Assembly: GCF_014650115.1 (NCBI RefSeq)
Contig: NZ_BMUI01000010.1
Span: 1 to 64,000 of the forward strand
Source: Streptomyces olivaceoviridis
Lineage (GTDB): Bacteria; Actinomycetota; Actinomycetes; Streptomycetales; Streptomycetaceae
DNA: 64,000 bases
Reading direction: 5' to 3'
The notes beneath the pieces are model-generated. The model worked only from the letters and a program-made list of their open reading frames with translations. It did not search any database and was not told the origin of the DNA. The position numbers were made by a program, and so were the translations under genes. Of this stretch, positions 24,985 to 35,704 are shown one piece after another; the stretch's first letter is position 1, and each line of letters starts with the position of its first letter.

Positions 24985-27125
24985 GCGCGGAGCCGGACGG
25001 GCCGGAGGGCAGACTGCGCCGGCTGACGACGATCTGGAGCCGGGCGCTCTTCCCGGTGACCTCCACGTCACTGACCCGCACCGAGTTCGAGGAACAACTC
25101 CTGCCGCTCGCCCGGCGGCTGAGCGAACTGCTGCGGGCCCGCAGCTTCGACGCGGACGCGGCGAAGGCCGTCGGCGCCGCCCTGGTCGGGGCGCACTGCA
25201 CCGACCCCGAGGCACTGGCCCGCACCCTCGACTGCGTCGACGCCTACCTGGTCCTGTACTGCGGCGAGGACGGCCCCCAGGACGAACTGCGCATCCGTTC
25301 CTCCCGGTTGCAGCACGCCATGGCCGCCGGCTACGCCCAGGCGCTGCGCGAGCGCACCCTCGCCGAGCAGGAGGCCATCGCCCAGGCCGCGTTGCGGGCC
25401 CAGGGCGTGGTGGCCCAGGCGCTGCACGCGAGCGAGGCCCGCTTCCGCGCGGTCTTCGAGGGCGCCGCGATAGGAATCGGCATCGCCGACCTCGACGGCA
25501 ACGTCCTCCAGGTCAACAAGGCGCTGCTGCGGATGTTCGGCCTCTCCGAGCAGACCCTGCGCGGCCGGCGCGTGCAGGACTGGGTCCACCCCGAGGACGC
25601 CCCGCAGATGTGGCGGCTGTACGACGAACTCGTGCGCGGCGACCGCGAGCACTACCACGTCGAGAAGGCCTTCAACCGCCCCGACGGGACGGTCCTGTGG
25701 ACCAACCTGACGGTGTCCCTGCTGCGTGACGCCGACGGTGACCCGCAGTACCAGCTCGCCCTGATGGAGGACACCACCGAGCGCCGGCTGCTCAACCTCC
25801 GGCTGCGCTACGAGGCCACGCACGACGCCCTCACCGGTCTGCCCAACCGCTCCCTGTTCTTCGAGCGGCTGGAGAAGGCCCTCGGCGCGGGCGAGGGCCA
25901 GCGCTTCGGGCTGTGCTACCTGGACCTGGACGGCTTCAAGACCGTCAACGACAGCCTCGGCCACGCGGCCGGCGACCGGCTGCTGGTGGAGGTCGCCGAC
26001 CGGCTCCAGTCCTGCGCGACCGCGCCCGGCGAGATGGTCGCCCGGCTCGGCGGCGACGAGTTCGTGGCCCTGACCACCGGCCCCGGCACCGAACGGAAGG
26101 TGGACGAACTCGCCGAGCGCATCATGAACGCGCTGGTCACCCCGATCAGCATCGACGGCCGTGACCTCATGGTCCGCGGCAGCCTCGGCATCGTGGAGGG
26201 CCCGGCCGGGGAGCGCACCGCGGCCGAGGTGCTGCGCAGCGCCGACATCACCATGTACCGCGCCAAATCGGCGGGCGGCAACCGCTCCGAACTCGCCGAC
26301 CCCGAGGCCGACGCCCGCGCCATCACCCGGCACGGTCTGACCACGGCCCTGCCGACCGCGCTGGAGCGCGGCGAGTTCTTCATCGAGTACCAGCCCCTGG
26401 TCCACCTCGGCGACGGCAGCGTGCGCGGCGCCGAGGCCCTGGTGCGCTGGCTGCACCCGCAGCACGGCGTCCTCGGCCCCGACCGCTTCATCCCGCTCGC
26501 CGAGCACACCGGCCTGATCGTGCCGCTCGGCCGCTGGGTCCTGGAGGAGTCGATCCGCCAGGCCCGCGCCTGGCGCGAACTCCACGGCGGGCAGAAGGCG
26601 GCCGGCCCGCTGCGGATCAACGTCAACCTGTCCCCGTGCCAGCTCAGCCACCCCGGCCTGGTGCAGGACACGGTCGACATCCTCGAACGGACGGGCGTCA
26701 CCCCGGACGCCCTGTGCCTGGAGGTCACCGAGTCCGCGCTCATCGGCGCCGACGACGACCTGCTCAAGCCCCTGCGCCGGCTCGCGGAGATGGGCGTCGA
26801 CATCGCCCTGGACGACTTCGGCACCGGCTACTCCAACCTCGCCAACCTGCGCCGCCTGCCGGTGAGCATCCTCAAGCTGGACCGCTCCTTCACCCAGGGC
26901 ATGCAGCAGTTCCCCGCCGACCCCGTCGACCTGAAGATCGTGGAGGGCATCGTCTCGCTCGCCCACAGCCTCGACCTGGCGGTCACGGTCGAGGGCGTGG
27001 AGACCGGCGCCCAGGCCGAGCAGTTGCGGATACTGGGCTGCGACACGGCCCAGGGCTGGTACTACGCCCGCCCGGGCCCGCCGGAGAGACTCCACGACCT
27101 GGCTTTGGTGGACGCGACGGGCTGA
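24981..27125 (+). CDS. rmdA: RmdA-like c-di-GMP protein: PAS-GGDEF-EAL
   Basis: A 714-residue cytoplasmic protein with a helical N-terminal region (1-145), a PAS domain (about 147-270), a GGDEF domain (about 277-440, intact RLGGDEF near 354) and an EAL domain (about 453-705, GAEALVRW near 481, DDFGTGYSNL near 610). Both catalytic signatures are intact, so it could make and degrade c-di-GMP. The layout and neighbours match RmdA, which affects colony morphology and development in S. coelicolor. It starts at GTG 24981, coupled to the methyltransferase gene. Its last 64 bp overlap the convergent LysR gene. Confidence 0.92.
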   Translation: MSAEPDGPEGRLRRLTTIWSRALFPVTSTSLTRTEFEEQLLPLARRLSELLRARSFDADAAKAVGAALVGAHCTDPEALARTLDCVDAYLVLYCGEDGPQDELRIRSSRLQHAMAAGYAQALRERTLAEQEAIAQAALRAQGVVAQALHASEARFRAVFEGAAIGIGIADLDGNVLQVNKALLRMFGLSEQTLRGRRVQDWVHPEDAPQMWRLYDELVRGDREHYHVEKAFNRPDGTVLWTNLTVSLLRDADGDPQYQLALMEDTTERRLLNLRLRYEATHDALTGLPNRSLFFERLEKALGAGEGQRFGLCYLDLDGFKTVNDSLGHAAGDRLLVEVADRLQSCATAPGEMVARLGGDEFVALTTGPGTERKVDELAERIMNALVTPISIDGRDLMVRGSLGIVEGPAGERTAAEVLRSADITMYRAKSAGGNRSELADPEADARAITRHGLTTALPTALERGEFFIEYQPLVHLGDGSVRGAEALVRWLHPQHGVLGPDRFIPLAEHTGLIVPLGRWVLEESIRQARAWRELHGGQKAAGPLRINVNLSPCQLSHPGLVQDTVDILERTGVTPDALCLEVTESALIGADDDLLKPLRRLAEMGVDIALDDFGTGYSNLANLRRLPVSILKLDRSFTQGMQQFPADPVDLKIVEGIVSLAHSLDLAVTVEGVETGAQAEQLRILGCDTAQGWYYARPGPPERLHDLALVDATG

Positions 27126-27982
27126 CCGGCCGGAGCCGCGCCGTCGTCCCCCTCCCGGACGGCCGCGGCGACGGCGGTGGCCGCCCTGACGAGTGCCGCG
27201 GTGGCCGTGGAACGGGACTGCTGCGGCCAGGCGACCGCCAGCAGCGAGGGCGGCGCGTCCGGGACGGGCCGGTAGACGGCGCCCGGACGCGGATAGCGGT
27301 CGGCGACGGACGCCGGCAGCAGCGCGACCAGCTCGCCCAGGGCGACACGGGTGAGCAACTGGGCCAGATCGCGTCCCTCGTGCCGCATGTCCTCCAGGAA
27401 CCGGTGCACATCCCCGGGGCGCAGCCCGAGGTCGGCGAGGAGGACGTGGTCGCGGGCGGCGAGCGGGTGGGCCGCGCCGAGCACCGCGACCCGCGGCTCG
27501 GCGACCAGGGTCTCGCTGTCCAGGCCGGTGCGGTCGAAGGGCTCGTGGACCAGCGCGGCGTCGGCCTCGCCGCGCCGCAGCAGCCGCGGCTGTTCCAGCC
27601 AGCCGCACAGCCGGACCGTCACCGGGACGGCGGCCGGGTCGGTGGCGTAGCGCTCCAGGACCGGCTCCAGCAGTCCCGCGTCGCCGTCGGCCTTGACCGC
27701 CAGGACCAGCTTCCGGTCCGGGTCCGCAGCGCGCCGGGCCCGCCGCCCGGCGGCCTCCAGGGCGTCCAGCGCGAACCGCGCCTGGGCGAGGAGCACTTCG
27801 CCCGCGCGGGTCAGGGCCACGCTGTGGGTGGTCCGTTCGAAGAGGGTGACCCCGAGCTCCGCCTCCAGGTGGCGGATCGCCCGGGACAGCGGCGGGGCGG
27901 AGATGCCCAGCCGTTCGGCCGCGCGGGCGAAGTTGAGTTCTTCGGCGACGGCGACGAAGTAGCGCAGCGGGCGGGACTCCAC
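27062..27982 (-). CDS. LysR-family transcriptional regulator
   Basis: A 306-residue LysR-type regulator with the winged HTH at residues 4-62 (PLRYFVAVAEELNFARAAER, then ISAPPLSRAIRHLE) and a substrate-binding effector domain from about 95. The start is GTG 27982. It is divergent from an NmrA-like reductase gene, the usual arrangement when an LTTR controls its neighbour. The 3' end overlaps the rmdA coding end by 64 bp on the opposite strand, so antisense effects between the two transcripts are possible. Confidence 0.88.
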   Translation of the reverse strand: MESRPLRYFVAVAEELNFARAAERLGISAPPLSRAIRHLEAELGVTLFERTTHSVALTRAGEVLLAQARFALDALEAAGRRARRAADPDRKLVLAVKADGDAGLLEPVLERYATDPAAVPVTVRLCGWLEQPRLLRRGEADAALVHEPFDRTGLDSETLVAEPRVAVLGAAHPLAARDHVLLADLGLRPGDVHRFLEDMRHEGRDLAQLLTRVALGELVALLPASVADRYPRPGAVYRPVPDAPPSLLAVAWPQQSRSTATAALVRAATAVAAAVREGDDGAAPAGQPVASTKARSWSLSGGPGRA

Positions 27983-28016
27983 GGCTTCGCCCTCCCTTGG
28001 TCGGTGCCTTCGGCTC

Positions 28017-28043
28017 GGCAGTACCCCCGAGCTCGGTATTGCC
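28017..28043. promoter_or_regulatory. Candidate LysR operator in the divergent region
   Basis: An imperfect inverted repeat GGCAGTACC-N9-GGTATTGCC (8 of 9 positions complementary) lies between the LysR gene and the divergent NmrA-like gene, with an inner 10-bp palindrome CCGAGCTCGG at 28027-28036. Size and place fit an LTTR binding site. Binding is inferred. Confidence 0.5.
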
Positions 28044-28140
28044 CTGAGGGTAACAACCCGGAGCGAAGCGGTCCTTCAGTTGCCGGGCGCCGGACGGCAG
28101 GCTCGGTCACGCCTCCCTCCCGTGCTTCCAGGAGCCTTCC

Positions 28141-29031
28141 ATGATCCTTGTCACCACCCCGACCGGCCAGATCGGCAGCCGGGTCCTCGACTCCCTCCTC
28201 GACGCCGGGGACGCGGCGGGAGAAGTCCGCGTGATCGTGCGCGATCCCGAGCGCCTGTCCCCGCGCGTGCGGGCCCGCGTCGAGGCCGTCACCGGCTCGC
28301 ACGCCGACCCCGACGTCACCGCCAAGGCGTGCGCGGGCGTCGACCGGGTGTTCTGGCTGGTGCCGCCGACGCCCACCGCCGACAGCGTCGACGGCCACTT
28401 CGACGCCTTCACCCGGCCCCTGGTCGACGCGATCCGCGCCGGGGGCGTCCAGCGGGTCGTCGCCGTCTCCACCCTGGGCCGCGGCGTCGCCCGGAACGCC
28501 GGGCAGATCTCGGCCTCGCTGGCCATGGACGACGAGGTCCGGGCCACCGGTGTCCACCACCGGGCGCTGTGCCCGCCGTACCTCATGGAGAACCTGCTCC
28601 ACCAGGCCGCGGCGATCCGGGACAGCGGTGTGATCGCCATGGCGACGTACGGCGACCGGGTGCTGCGCACCTGCACCACCCGTGACATCGGCGCCACAGC
28701 GGCACGGCTGCTGCTCGACGGTTCCTGGACCGGCCAGGAGGACGTCCCGATGGTCGGCCCCGACACGCTGACACCCGAGGGCATGGCAGGCGTCGTCTCC
28801 GAGGTGCTGGACCGGCCGGTCCGCTTCCGGCGGATCAGCGGGGCGGAGTACCGGGCGTCGATGCTGAAGCACGGCGCGAGCGAGAACTGGGCCCAGGCCG
28901 TGGCCGACCTCGCGGCCGCGACCGCCGAGCAGGGCTTCTACGGCAGCGCGGCACCCACCACGCCCGAGACCGCGCCCACGTCCTTCCGCCGGTGGTGCGA
29001 GGAGGTGCTCAAGCCGACCGTACTGACCTGA
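28141..29031 (+). CDS. NmrA/NAD(P)H-binding SDR-like reductase
   Basis: A 296-residue atypical SDR beginning MILVTTPTGQIGSRVLDSLL, in which TxxTGQIG is the NmrA-type dinucleotide loop. No Tyr-x3-Lys catalytic pair is evident, which is typical of this branch, where members either sense NAD(P) or reduce quinones. It is preceded by AGGAG and is divergent from the LysR gene, its probable regulator. The likely role is redox sensing or quinone reduction; the substrate is unknown. Confidence 0.83.
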   Translation: MILVTTPTGQIGSRVLDSLLDAGDAAGEVRVIVRDPERLSPRVRARVEAVTGSHADPDVTAKACAGVDRVFWLVPPTPTADSVDGHFDAFTRPLVDAIRAGGVQRVVAVSTLGRGVARNAGQISASLAMDDEVRATGVHHRALCPPYLMENLLHQAAAIRDSGVIAMATYGDRVLRTCTTRDIGATAARLLLDGSWTGQEDVPMVGPDTLTPEGMAGVVSEVLDRPVRFRRISGAEYRASMLKHGASENWAQAVADLAAATAEQGFYGSAAPTTPETAPTSFRRWCEEVLKPTVLT

Positions 29032-29124
29032 CGGCCACCGCCTGAGGTGCCGCCGGCACCGCTGACTCCCACCGGTGCCACCGGCGGCACCGCGCCGGTC
29101 ATCAGCAGGCTCCGCCCGTACCGC

Positions 29125-30009
29125 CTACCGCTCCAGCAGCATCCGTTGCAGTTCCCGGGCCGCTCGCGGCGGAGCCACATCGCTGCGGTGGGCGAGTGCG
29201 ATGGTGCGGTGCAGGCCGGGGCGGGCCAGCGGGGTGACCCGCAGGCCCCGGCCCGCCCGTGTGGCCACCATCCGGGGGACGACGGCCACGCCGAGCCCCG
29301 CCCGGACGAATCCCAGCACCGCGTCCATCTCGCCGCCCTCCACCGCGAAGTCCGGCTCGAACCCGGCGGAGCGGCACGCGGCGACGGTCAGTTCCCGCAG
29401 GTCGTACCCGTGCCGGAACATCACCAGCCGTTCCCCCTCCAGGTCGGCGATCTCCACGGCCCGTCCGCCCCGGCCGGGTTCCGGCGCCTCCGGCGAGGAC
29501 ACCACCACCAGGTCCTCGCGCAGCAGCTCGACCGTCGTCAGCGCGGGCGCCGGCGTCGGCAGCGGCAGCACGATCAGCGCGAGATCGAGCGCGCCGCGCG
29601 CCAGTCCCCGTACCAGGTCGTGGGAGCCGCCCTCCTCGATCAGGAGCTGGATACCGGGATACCGGTCGTGGAAGGCCCGCAGCACGTCCGGCAGCAGTCC
29701 CGTGCACAGGCTCGGCGTCGCCCCCAGCCGTACCCGTCCCCGCCGCAGCTGCACCAGTTCCTGCACCTCGTGCCGGGCGGTGTCGGCGTCGGCCAGGATG
29801 CGCCGGGCCAGCGGCAGCAGCGCCTCGCCGGCGTCGGTGAGCGTGATGTTGCCCCGGGCGCGCAGGAAGAGGTCCGCGCCCAGTTCCCGCTCCAGCGCCT
29901 TGATCTGCTGGGACAGCGAGGGCTGGGCGACGTGGACCAGCTCGGCGGCCCGGGTGAAGTGCCGGGTCTCGGCGACGGCCACGAAGTACTGGAGCTGCTG
30001 GAACTGCAC
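29125..30009 (-). CDS. LysR-family regulator divergent from the succinate dehydrogenase operon
   Basis: A 294-residue LTTR: HTH domain FQQLQYFVAVAETRHFTRAA with recognition helix region VAQPSLSQQIKALE, then an effector domain from about residue 90. GTG 30009 is favoured because the HTH begins at once; an upstream GTG would add 14 non-conserved residues. The gene faces away from sdhC with an 84-bp shared region, strongly suggesting that it regulates sdhCAB. The effector, perhaps a C4-dicarboxylate, is not evident. Confidence 0.87.
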   Translation of the reverse strand: MQFQQLQYFVAVAETRHFTRAAELVHVAQPSLSQQIKALERELGADLFLRARGNITLTDAGEALLPLARRILADADTARHEVQELVQLRRGRVRLGATPSLCTGLLPDVLRAFHDRYPGIQLLIEEGGSHDLVRGLARGALDLALIVLPLPTPAPALTTVELLREDLVVVSSPEAPEPGRGGRAVEIADLEGERLVMFRHGYDLRELTVAACRSAGFEPDFAVEGGEMDAVLGFVRAGLGVAVVPRMVATRAGRGLRVTPLARPGLHRTIALAHRSDVAPPRAARELQRMLLER

Positions 30010-30056
30010 ACCCCCAGGATAGCCCCGGCCTATGGAAACGAGCTGGACCATGTCTT

Positions 30057-30071
30057 GGACCGATCGGGTCC
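30057..30071. promoter_or_regulatory. Inverted repeat between LysR gene and sdhC
   Basis: GGACC-GATCG-GGTCC is a perfect 5-bp inverted repeat in the 84-bp gap between the divergent LysR gene and sdhC, 23 bp before the sdhC ATG. Its position suits an operator or a site covering the sdhC promoter. Short palindromes are common in GC-rich DNA, so this is tentative. Confidence 0.4.
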
Positions 30072-30093
30072 TTCGCCCCTAGCGTGCTGTTCC

Positions 30094-30801
30094 ATGGCTC
30101 TGGCAACGCGGACGGACCGACGGACGTCCATGGCGCGCACGATGTGGGACTCCTCCGTCGGCAAGAAGACGGTGATGGCCGTCAGCGGCGTGATCATGCT
30201 GCTGTACCTGGTCGCGCACATGATCGGCAATCTGAAGATCTACTTCGGCGCGGGCGAGTTCAACCACTACGCACACTGGCTGCGCACCGTGGGAGAGCCC
30301 TTCATGCACTACGAGTGGACGCTCTGGCTCATCCGGATCGTCCTCGTGGTCGCCGTGGTGGCCCACGCCACGTCCGCCTACCAGCTCAGCCGGCGCGACA
30401 TCAAGGCACGGCCCAGCAAGTACGTGCACAAGAAGCCGCGGGCCGGCTACGCGACCCGCACCATGCGCTGGGGCGGTGTCATCCTCGGCCTGTTCATCGT
30501 CTGGCACCTCCTCGACCTGACCACCGGCACCGTGCACTCCGGCGGCTTCCAGGAGGGCCACCCGTACCAGAACGTCGTGGACACCTTCTCCACCTGGTAC
30601 GGCAACGTGATCTACATCGTCGCGATGCTCGCGCTCGGGCTGCACATCCGGCACGGCTTCTGGAGCGCCGCCCAGACCCTCGGCGTCGGCAGCCGCACCC
30701 GCGACCGCGCCCTGAAGACCCTCGCGAACGTCCTCGCGCTGCTGCTCACGGCCGGTTTCATCGCCGTACCCGTGGGCGTCATGACCGGAGTGGTGAGCTG
30801 A
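30094..30801 (+). CDS. sdhC: Succinate dehydrogenase cytochrome b subunit
   Basis: A 235-residue membrane subunit with five helices and conserved histidines in YLVAHMIGNL, HYAHWL, IVWHLLDL and LHIRHGF, fitting a di-heme cytochrome b of the single-anchor type found in Bacillus and epsilon-proteobacterial enzymes. No separate SdhD follows, which supports that class. It is the first gene of sdhCAB, ends 1 bp before ATG of sdhA, and presumably passes electrons to menaquinone. Streptomyces usually carry a second, four-subunit enzyme elsewhere. Confidence 0.92.
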   Translation: MALATRTDRRTSMARTMWDSSVGKKTVMAVSGVIMLLYLVAHMIGNLKIYFGAGEFNHYAHWLRTVGEPFMHYEWTLWLIRIVLVVAVVAHATSAYQLSRRDIKARPSKYVHKKPRAGYATRTMRWGGVILGLFIVWHLLDLTTGTVHSGGFQEGHPYQNVVDTFSTWYGNVIYIVAMLALGLHIRHGFWSAAQTLGVGSRTRDRALKTLANVLALLLTAGFIAVPVGVMTGVVS

Positions 30802-30802
30802 C

Positions 30803-32748
<1,946 letters not shown>

Positions 32749-32752
<4 letters not shown>

Positions 32753-33498
32753 AGCTCACCCTGCGCGTCTGGCGGCAGAAGAACGCCGACGCCGAAGGAG
32801 CGATGTCCACCTACGAGGTGGACGACATCTCGCCCGACATGTCCTTCCTGGAGATGCTGGACGTCCTCAACGAACAGCTCATCCTCACCGGGGAGGAGCC
32901 GGTCGCCTTCGACCACGACTGCCGCGAGGGCATCTGCGGCGCGTGCTCGCTCGTCATCAACGGCGACGCGCACGGACCGGAGCGCACCACCACCTGCCAG
33001 CTGCACATGCGGTCCTTCCGGGACGGCGACACGATCGACATCGAGCCGTGGCGGGCGTCCGCGTTCCCGGTGATCAAGGACCTGGTCGTGGACCGGTCGG
33101 CGTTCGACCGGATCATCCAGGCCGGCGGTTACATCACCGCGCCGACCGGCTCCGCGCCCGAGGCCCACGCCACGCCGGTGCCGAAGGCCGACGCCGACTT
33201 CGCGTTCGAACACGCCGAGTGCATCGGGTGCGGGGCGTGCGTCGCCGCGTGTCCCAACGGGGCGGCGATGCTGTTCACCTCCGCCAAGGTCAACCATCTG
33301 AACGTACTGCCCCAGGGCGCGCCCGAGCGGGAGACGCGGGTGCTGGACATGGTGGCGCAGATGGACGCGGAGGGGTTCGGCGGCTGCACGCTGACCGGTG
33401 AGTGCGCGACCGCCTGTCCCAAGGGGATCCCGCTGGTCTCGATCACCAGCATGAACAAGGAGTGGCTGCGGGCCACCCGGAAGGCCGGCAAGAGGTAG
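32749..33498 (+). CDS. sdhB: Succinate dehydrogenase iron-sulfur subunit
   Basis: A 249-residue subunit with all three cluster motifs: CREGICGAC plus a later Cys for [2Fe-2S], CIGCGACVAACP for [4Fe-4S], and CTLTGECATACPKGI for [3Fe-4S]. It carries electrons from FAD to the membrane subunit. The ATG overlaps the sdhA stop in an ATGA junction. The gene ends 33 bp before a hairpin that closes the operon. Confidence 0.94.
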
Positions 33499-33530
33499 CA
33501 CACAAGAGCGTTCGCCGACCGGTGGACGGG

Positions 33531-33560
33531 CGGGGCCGGGAGTGGTGCTCCCCGGCCCCG
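33531..33560 (+). terminator. Hairpin terminator after sdhCAB
   Basis: CGGGGCCGGG (33531-33540) pairs with CCCGGCCCCG (33551-33560) around a 10-nt loop, shortly after the sdhB stop and followed by TCTGGCTCTC. It separates the dehydrogenase operon from the next gene on the same strand. Confidence 0.7.
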
Positions 33561-33592
33561 TCTGGCTCTCCCGGTCCCGGTAGTCTCCGCGC

Positions 33593-34621
33593 ATGATCTT
33601 CGGGAACAAGGGGAGGGAGCGGTTCCGCGACGCCGCAGCCGGTTTCGAGGCCGCTGTCCGCGAACGGGACGCCGACCGCTCGCAACAGTACTTCCAGGAC
33701 ATGCACCGGTTCTTCGGTGACGCGGCCGACCAGGAGTTCCACCAGGCCGGGCCACGGCTCGCCGGCATACTCGACGAGGTGCCACCCGGCCCACGCGCCA
33801 CCGTCGCCGTGATCGTCGGCGCGTGCGTCGAGCGCGGTGCCGACGCCTCCGCGTGCGGGCCGCGCGTCCTCGCCGGGCTCGCCGGGACGCTCGACGGCGC
33901 GTGGGAGGCCTGCGAGCGGTGGGAGGCGACCGGCGGCGGGGAGCTCCCCGACCCGGAGGCCGGGGAACCGGTCCCGGACCTCTTCGACCGGGTCGGGGAG
34001 GACGCGGCCGTGGCCTGGCTCACCCTGCACCAGTGGGAGATGGCCTCCGTCGCCATGCTCAACCACGCCGCCGTCCGCACCGCCCTCGACACCGACACGC
34101 GCGCCCGCCTGCTGCGGACCCTGCGCTCGGTGGAGGAGGCATCCGGGCACGACTTCAAGTGCCTGGCCTACGCCCTGCTCGTCCTGGACGACGAACCGCT
34201 GATCGTGCTGGACCGCCCCACCGGCACCGGGTACGCCCTGCGCATGAGCGGTATCGGCGACAACTTCCAGTTGCACACCCTGCTCGCCGACGTGCTGATC
34301 GGCGGCGGCCACCTGCCCGGCCGCGCCCCCTCCGCCGAGGAGGCGGCCGTCTGCCGGGACCAGCCCGGACAACTGGACACCACCGGCGCCTTCAACCTCG
34401 TCACCCCGTCCGGCGACTGGGTCTGGAACGAGGGCACCCCCTCGGACATCCCCGTCGTGGACGGCGTACGGCTGCTCGTCCTGGACCCGCCGCCGTACGA
34501 GCGGAGCTGGCCCGCCGGCCGGTTCTTCCCGCACATGACGGGCGACCTCGTCCTGGAGCGGGTGCTCGGCGAGGAGGAGGCCGGGCGCCTGCTCGCCGCG
34601 TGCGTGAGCAAGGACGCGTGA
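33593..34621 (+). CDS. Hypothetical soluble protein ending in a minisatellite
   Basis: A 342-residue protein I cannot assign. It looks cytosolic, with a helical N-terminal half (about 5-200, many Ala/Arg/Glu) and a more strand-like C-terminal half containing SGIGDNFQLHTLLADVLIGG and GAFNLVTPSGDWVWNEGTPS. No catalytic motif is visible. A second related feature is its end: the last codons (ACVSKDA, stop) fall inside a 14-bp tandem repeat, so the position of the stop depends on repeat register. It follows sdhB by about 95 bp beyond a terminator. Codon use is typical, so the gene is probably real. Confidence 0.7.
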   Translation: MIFGNKGRERFRDAAAGFEAAVRERDADRSQQYFQDMHRFFGDAADQEFHQAGPRLAGILDEVPPGPRATVAVIVGACVERGADASACGPRVLAGLAGTLDGAWEACERWEATGGGELPDPEAGEPVPDLFDRVGEDAAVAWLTLHQWEMASVAMLNHAAVRTALDTDTRARLLRTLRSVEEASGHDFKCLAYALLVLDDEPLIVLDRPTGTGYALRMSGIGDNFQLHTLLADVLIGGGHLPGRAPSAEEAAVCRDQPGQLDTTGAFNLVTPSGDWVWNEGTPSDIPVVDGVRLLVLDPPPYERSWPAGRFFPHMTGDLVLERVLGEEEAGRLLAACVSKDA

Positions 34622-34773
34622 GCAAGGACGCGTGAGCAAGGACGCGTGAGCAAGGACGCGTGAGTCAGGACCCCTGACCATGGACCCCTGACCATGGACG
34701 CCTGACCGAGAACGCCCGGGCCGAGGACGCCCGGGCCGAGGACGCCCGGGCCGAGGACGCCCGGGCCGAGGAC
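34602..34773 (+). repeat. 14-bp minisatellite grading into a 15-bp repeat
   Basis: Four perfect copies of GCGTGAGCAAGGAC (34602-34657) are followed by one variant GCGTGAGTCAGGAC, two CCCTGACCATGGAC, one GCCTGACCGAGAAC, and then four perfect copies of the 15-mer GCCCGGGCCGAGGAC (34714-34773). Every unit ends in GAC or AAC, so all derive from one ancestral unit. Because 14 is not a multiple of 3 and the units contain TGA, changes in copy number move the stop codon of the preceding gene only slightly. The rest of the gap to 34933 shows nothing else. Confidence 0.92.
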
Positions 34774-34933
34774 GGCCGGCCCCGTCGGACCCCGGCGTTC
34801 ACCACCCCCACATCCCCTCTCCCGGCACCGGTCACGCGCACGCCAACCGGCCTCGGAAGAACAGGAGCGGCGGGCCGTACGCACCAGGCCCGCCTCCTCT
34901 GTCGCCGACCCGGCCCGTGCCCAGGAGAGAGCC

Positions 34934-35704
34934 ATGACCGGCGTTTCCACCCTCGACCGCCCCCCGCAGCCCGCGGCCCCCACCCGCTACACCGTCACCC
35001 TCGCCCGCGACGAGGCCGACGTGCGTGCCGCCCAGCGGCTGCGGCACGACGTCTTCGCCGGGGAGATGGGGGCCCTGCTGGCCACCGCCGAGCCGGGGCA
35101 CGACATCGACGCCTTCGACGCCTACTGCGACCACCTGCTCGTGCGCGAGGAGGTGACCGGGCAGGTCGTCGGCACCTACCGGCTGCTGCCGCCGGAGCGG
35201 GCCGCGGTCGCCGGCCGGCTCTACTCCGAGGGCGAGTTCGACCTGGCCGCGCTGGACGCGATCCGGCCCGGCCTGGTCGAGGTCGGCCGCTCCTGCGTCC
35301 ACCCCGACCACCGCGACGGCACCGTCATCGGCCTGATCTGGGCCGGCATCGCCCGCTACATGACCGACCGGGGCCACGAGTGGCTGGCGGGCTGCTGCTC
35401 GGTACCCCTCGCCGACGGCGGCGCCCTCGCCACCGGCACCTGGGAGCGGGTCCGGAACAAGCACCTGGCGCCCGAGGAGTTCCGGGTCCGGCCGCTGCTG
35501 CCGTGGACCCCGAACGCCGCGGCCCCCGCCGCCCGCACCGAACTCCCCGCCCTGCTGCGCGGCTACCTCCGGCTGGGCGCCTGGGTGTGCGGCGAGCCCG
35601 CGCACGACCCCGACTTCGGGGTCGCCGACCTGTACGTCCTGCTGTCGATGCGCCGGGTCGACCCGCGCTACCTGCGGCACTTCCTCTCCCTCGTCCCGGC
35701 CTGA
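34934..35704 (+). CDS. olsB: OlsB-like ornithine N-acyltransferase (GNAT fold)
   Basis: A 256-residue GNAT-type acyltransferase of the hemolysin-like / L-ornithine N(alpha)-acyltransferase group. Family motifs include RLRHDVFAGEMG, DAFDAYCDHLLVRE, VGTYRLLPP and EVGRSCVHPDHRDGTVI. OlsB transfers a 3-hydroxyacyl group from ACP to ornithine, giving lyso-ornithine lipid. The gene is joined to an olsA-like acyltransferase by a TGATG junction, which makes the assignment strong. Ornithine lipids are phosphorus-free, zwitterionic membrane lipids made by S. coelicolor. Confidence 0.85.
   Translation: MTGVSTLDRPPQPAAPTRYTVTLARDEADVRAAQRLRHDVFAGEMGALLATAEPGHDIDAFDAYCDHLLVREEVTGQVVGTYRLLPPERAAVAGRLYSEGEFDLAALDAIRPGLVEVGRSCVHPDHRDGTVIGLIWAGIARYMTDRGHEWLAGCCSVPLADGGALATGTWERVRNKHLAPEEFRVRPLLPWTPNAAAPAARTELPALLRGYLRLGAWVCGEPAHDPDFGVADLYVLLSMRRVDPRYLRHFLSLVPA

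Noticed and set aside
25068..27608. Minus-strand open frame of 846 codons across rmdA
   Set aside because: Shadow of the GGDEF/EAL coding strand; only the separate LysR frame at 27062-27982 is real.
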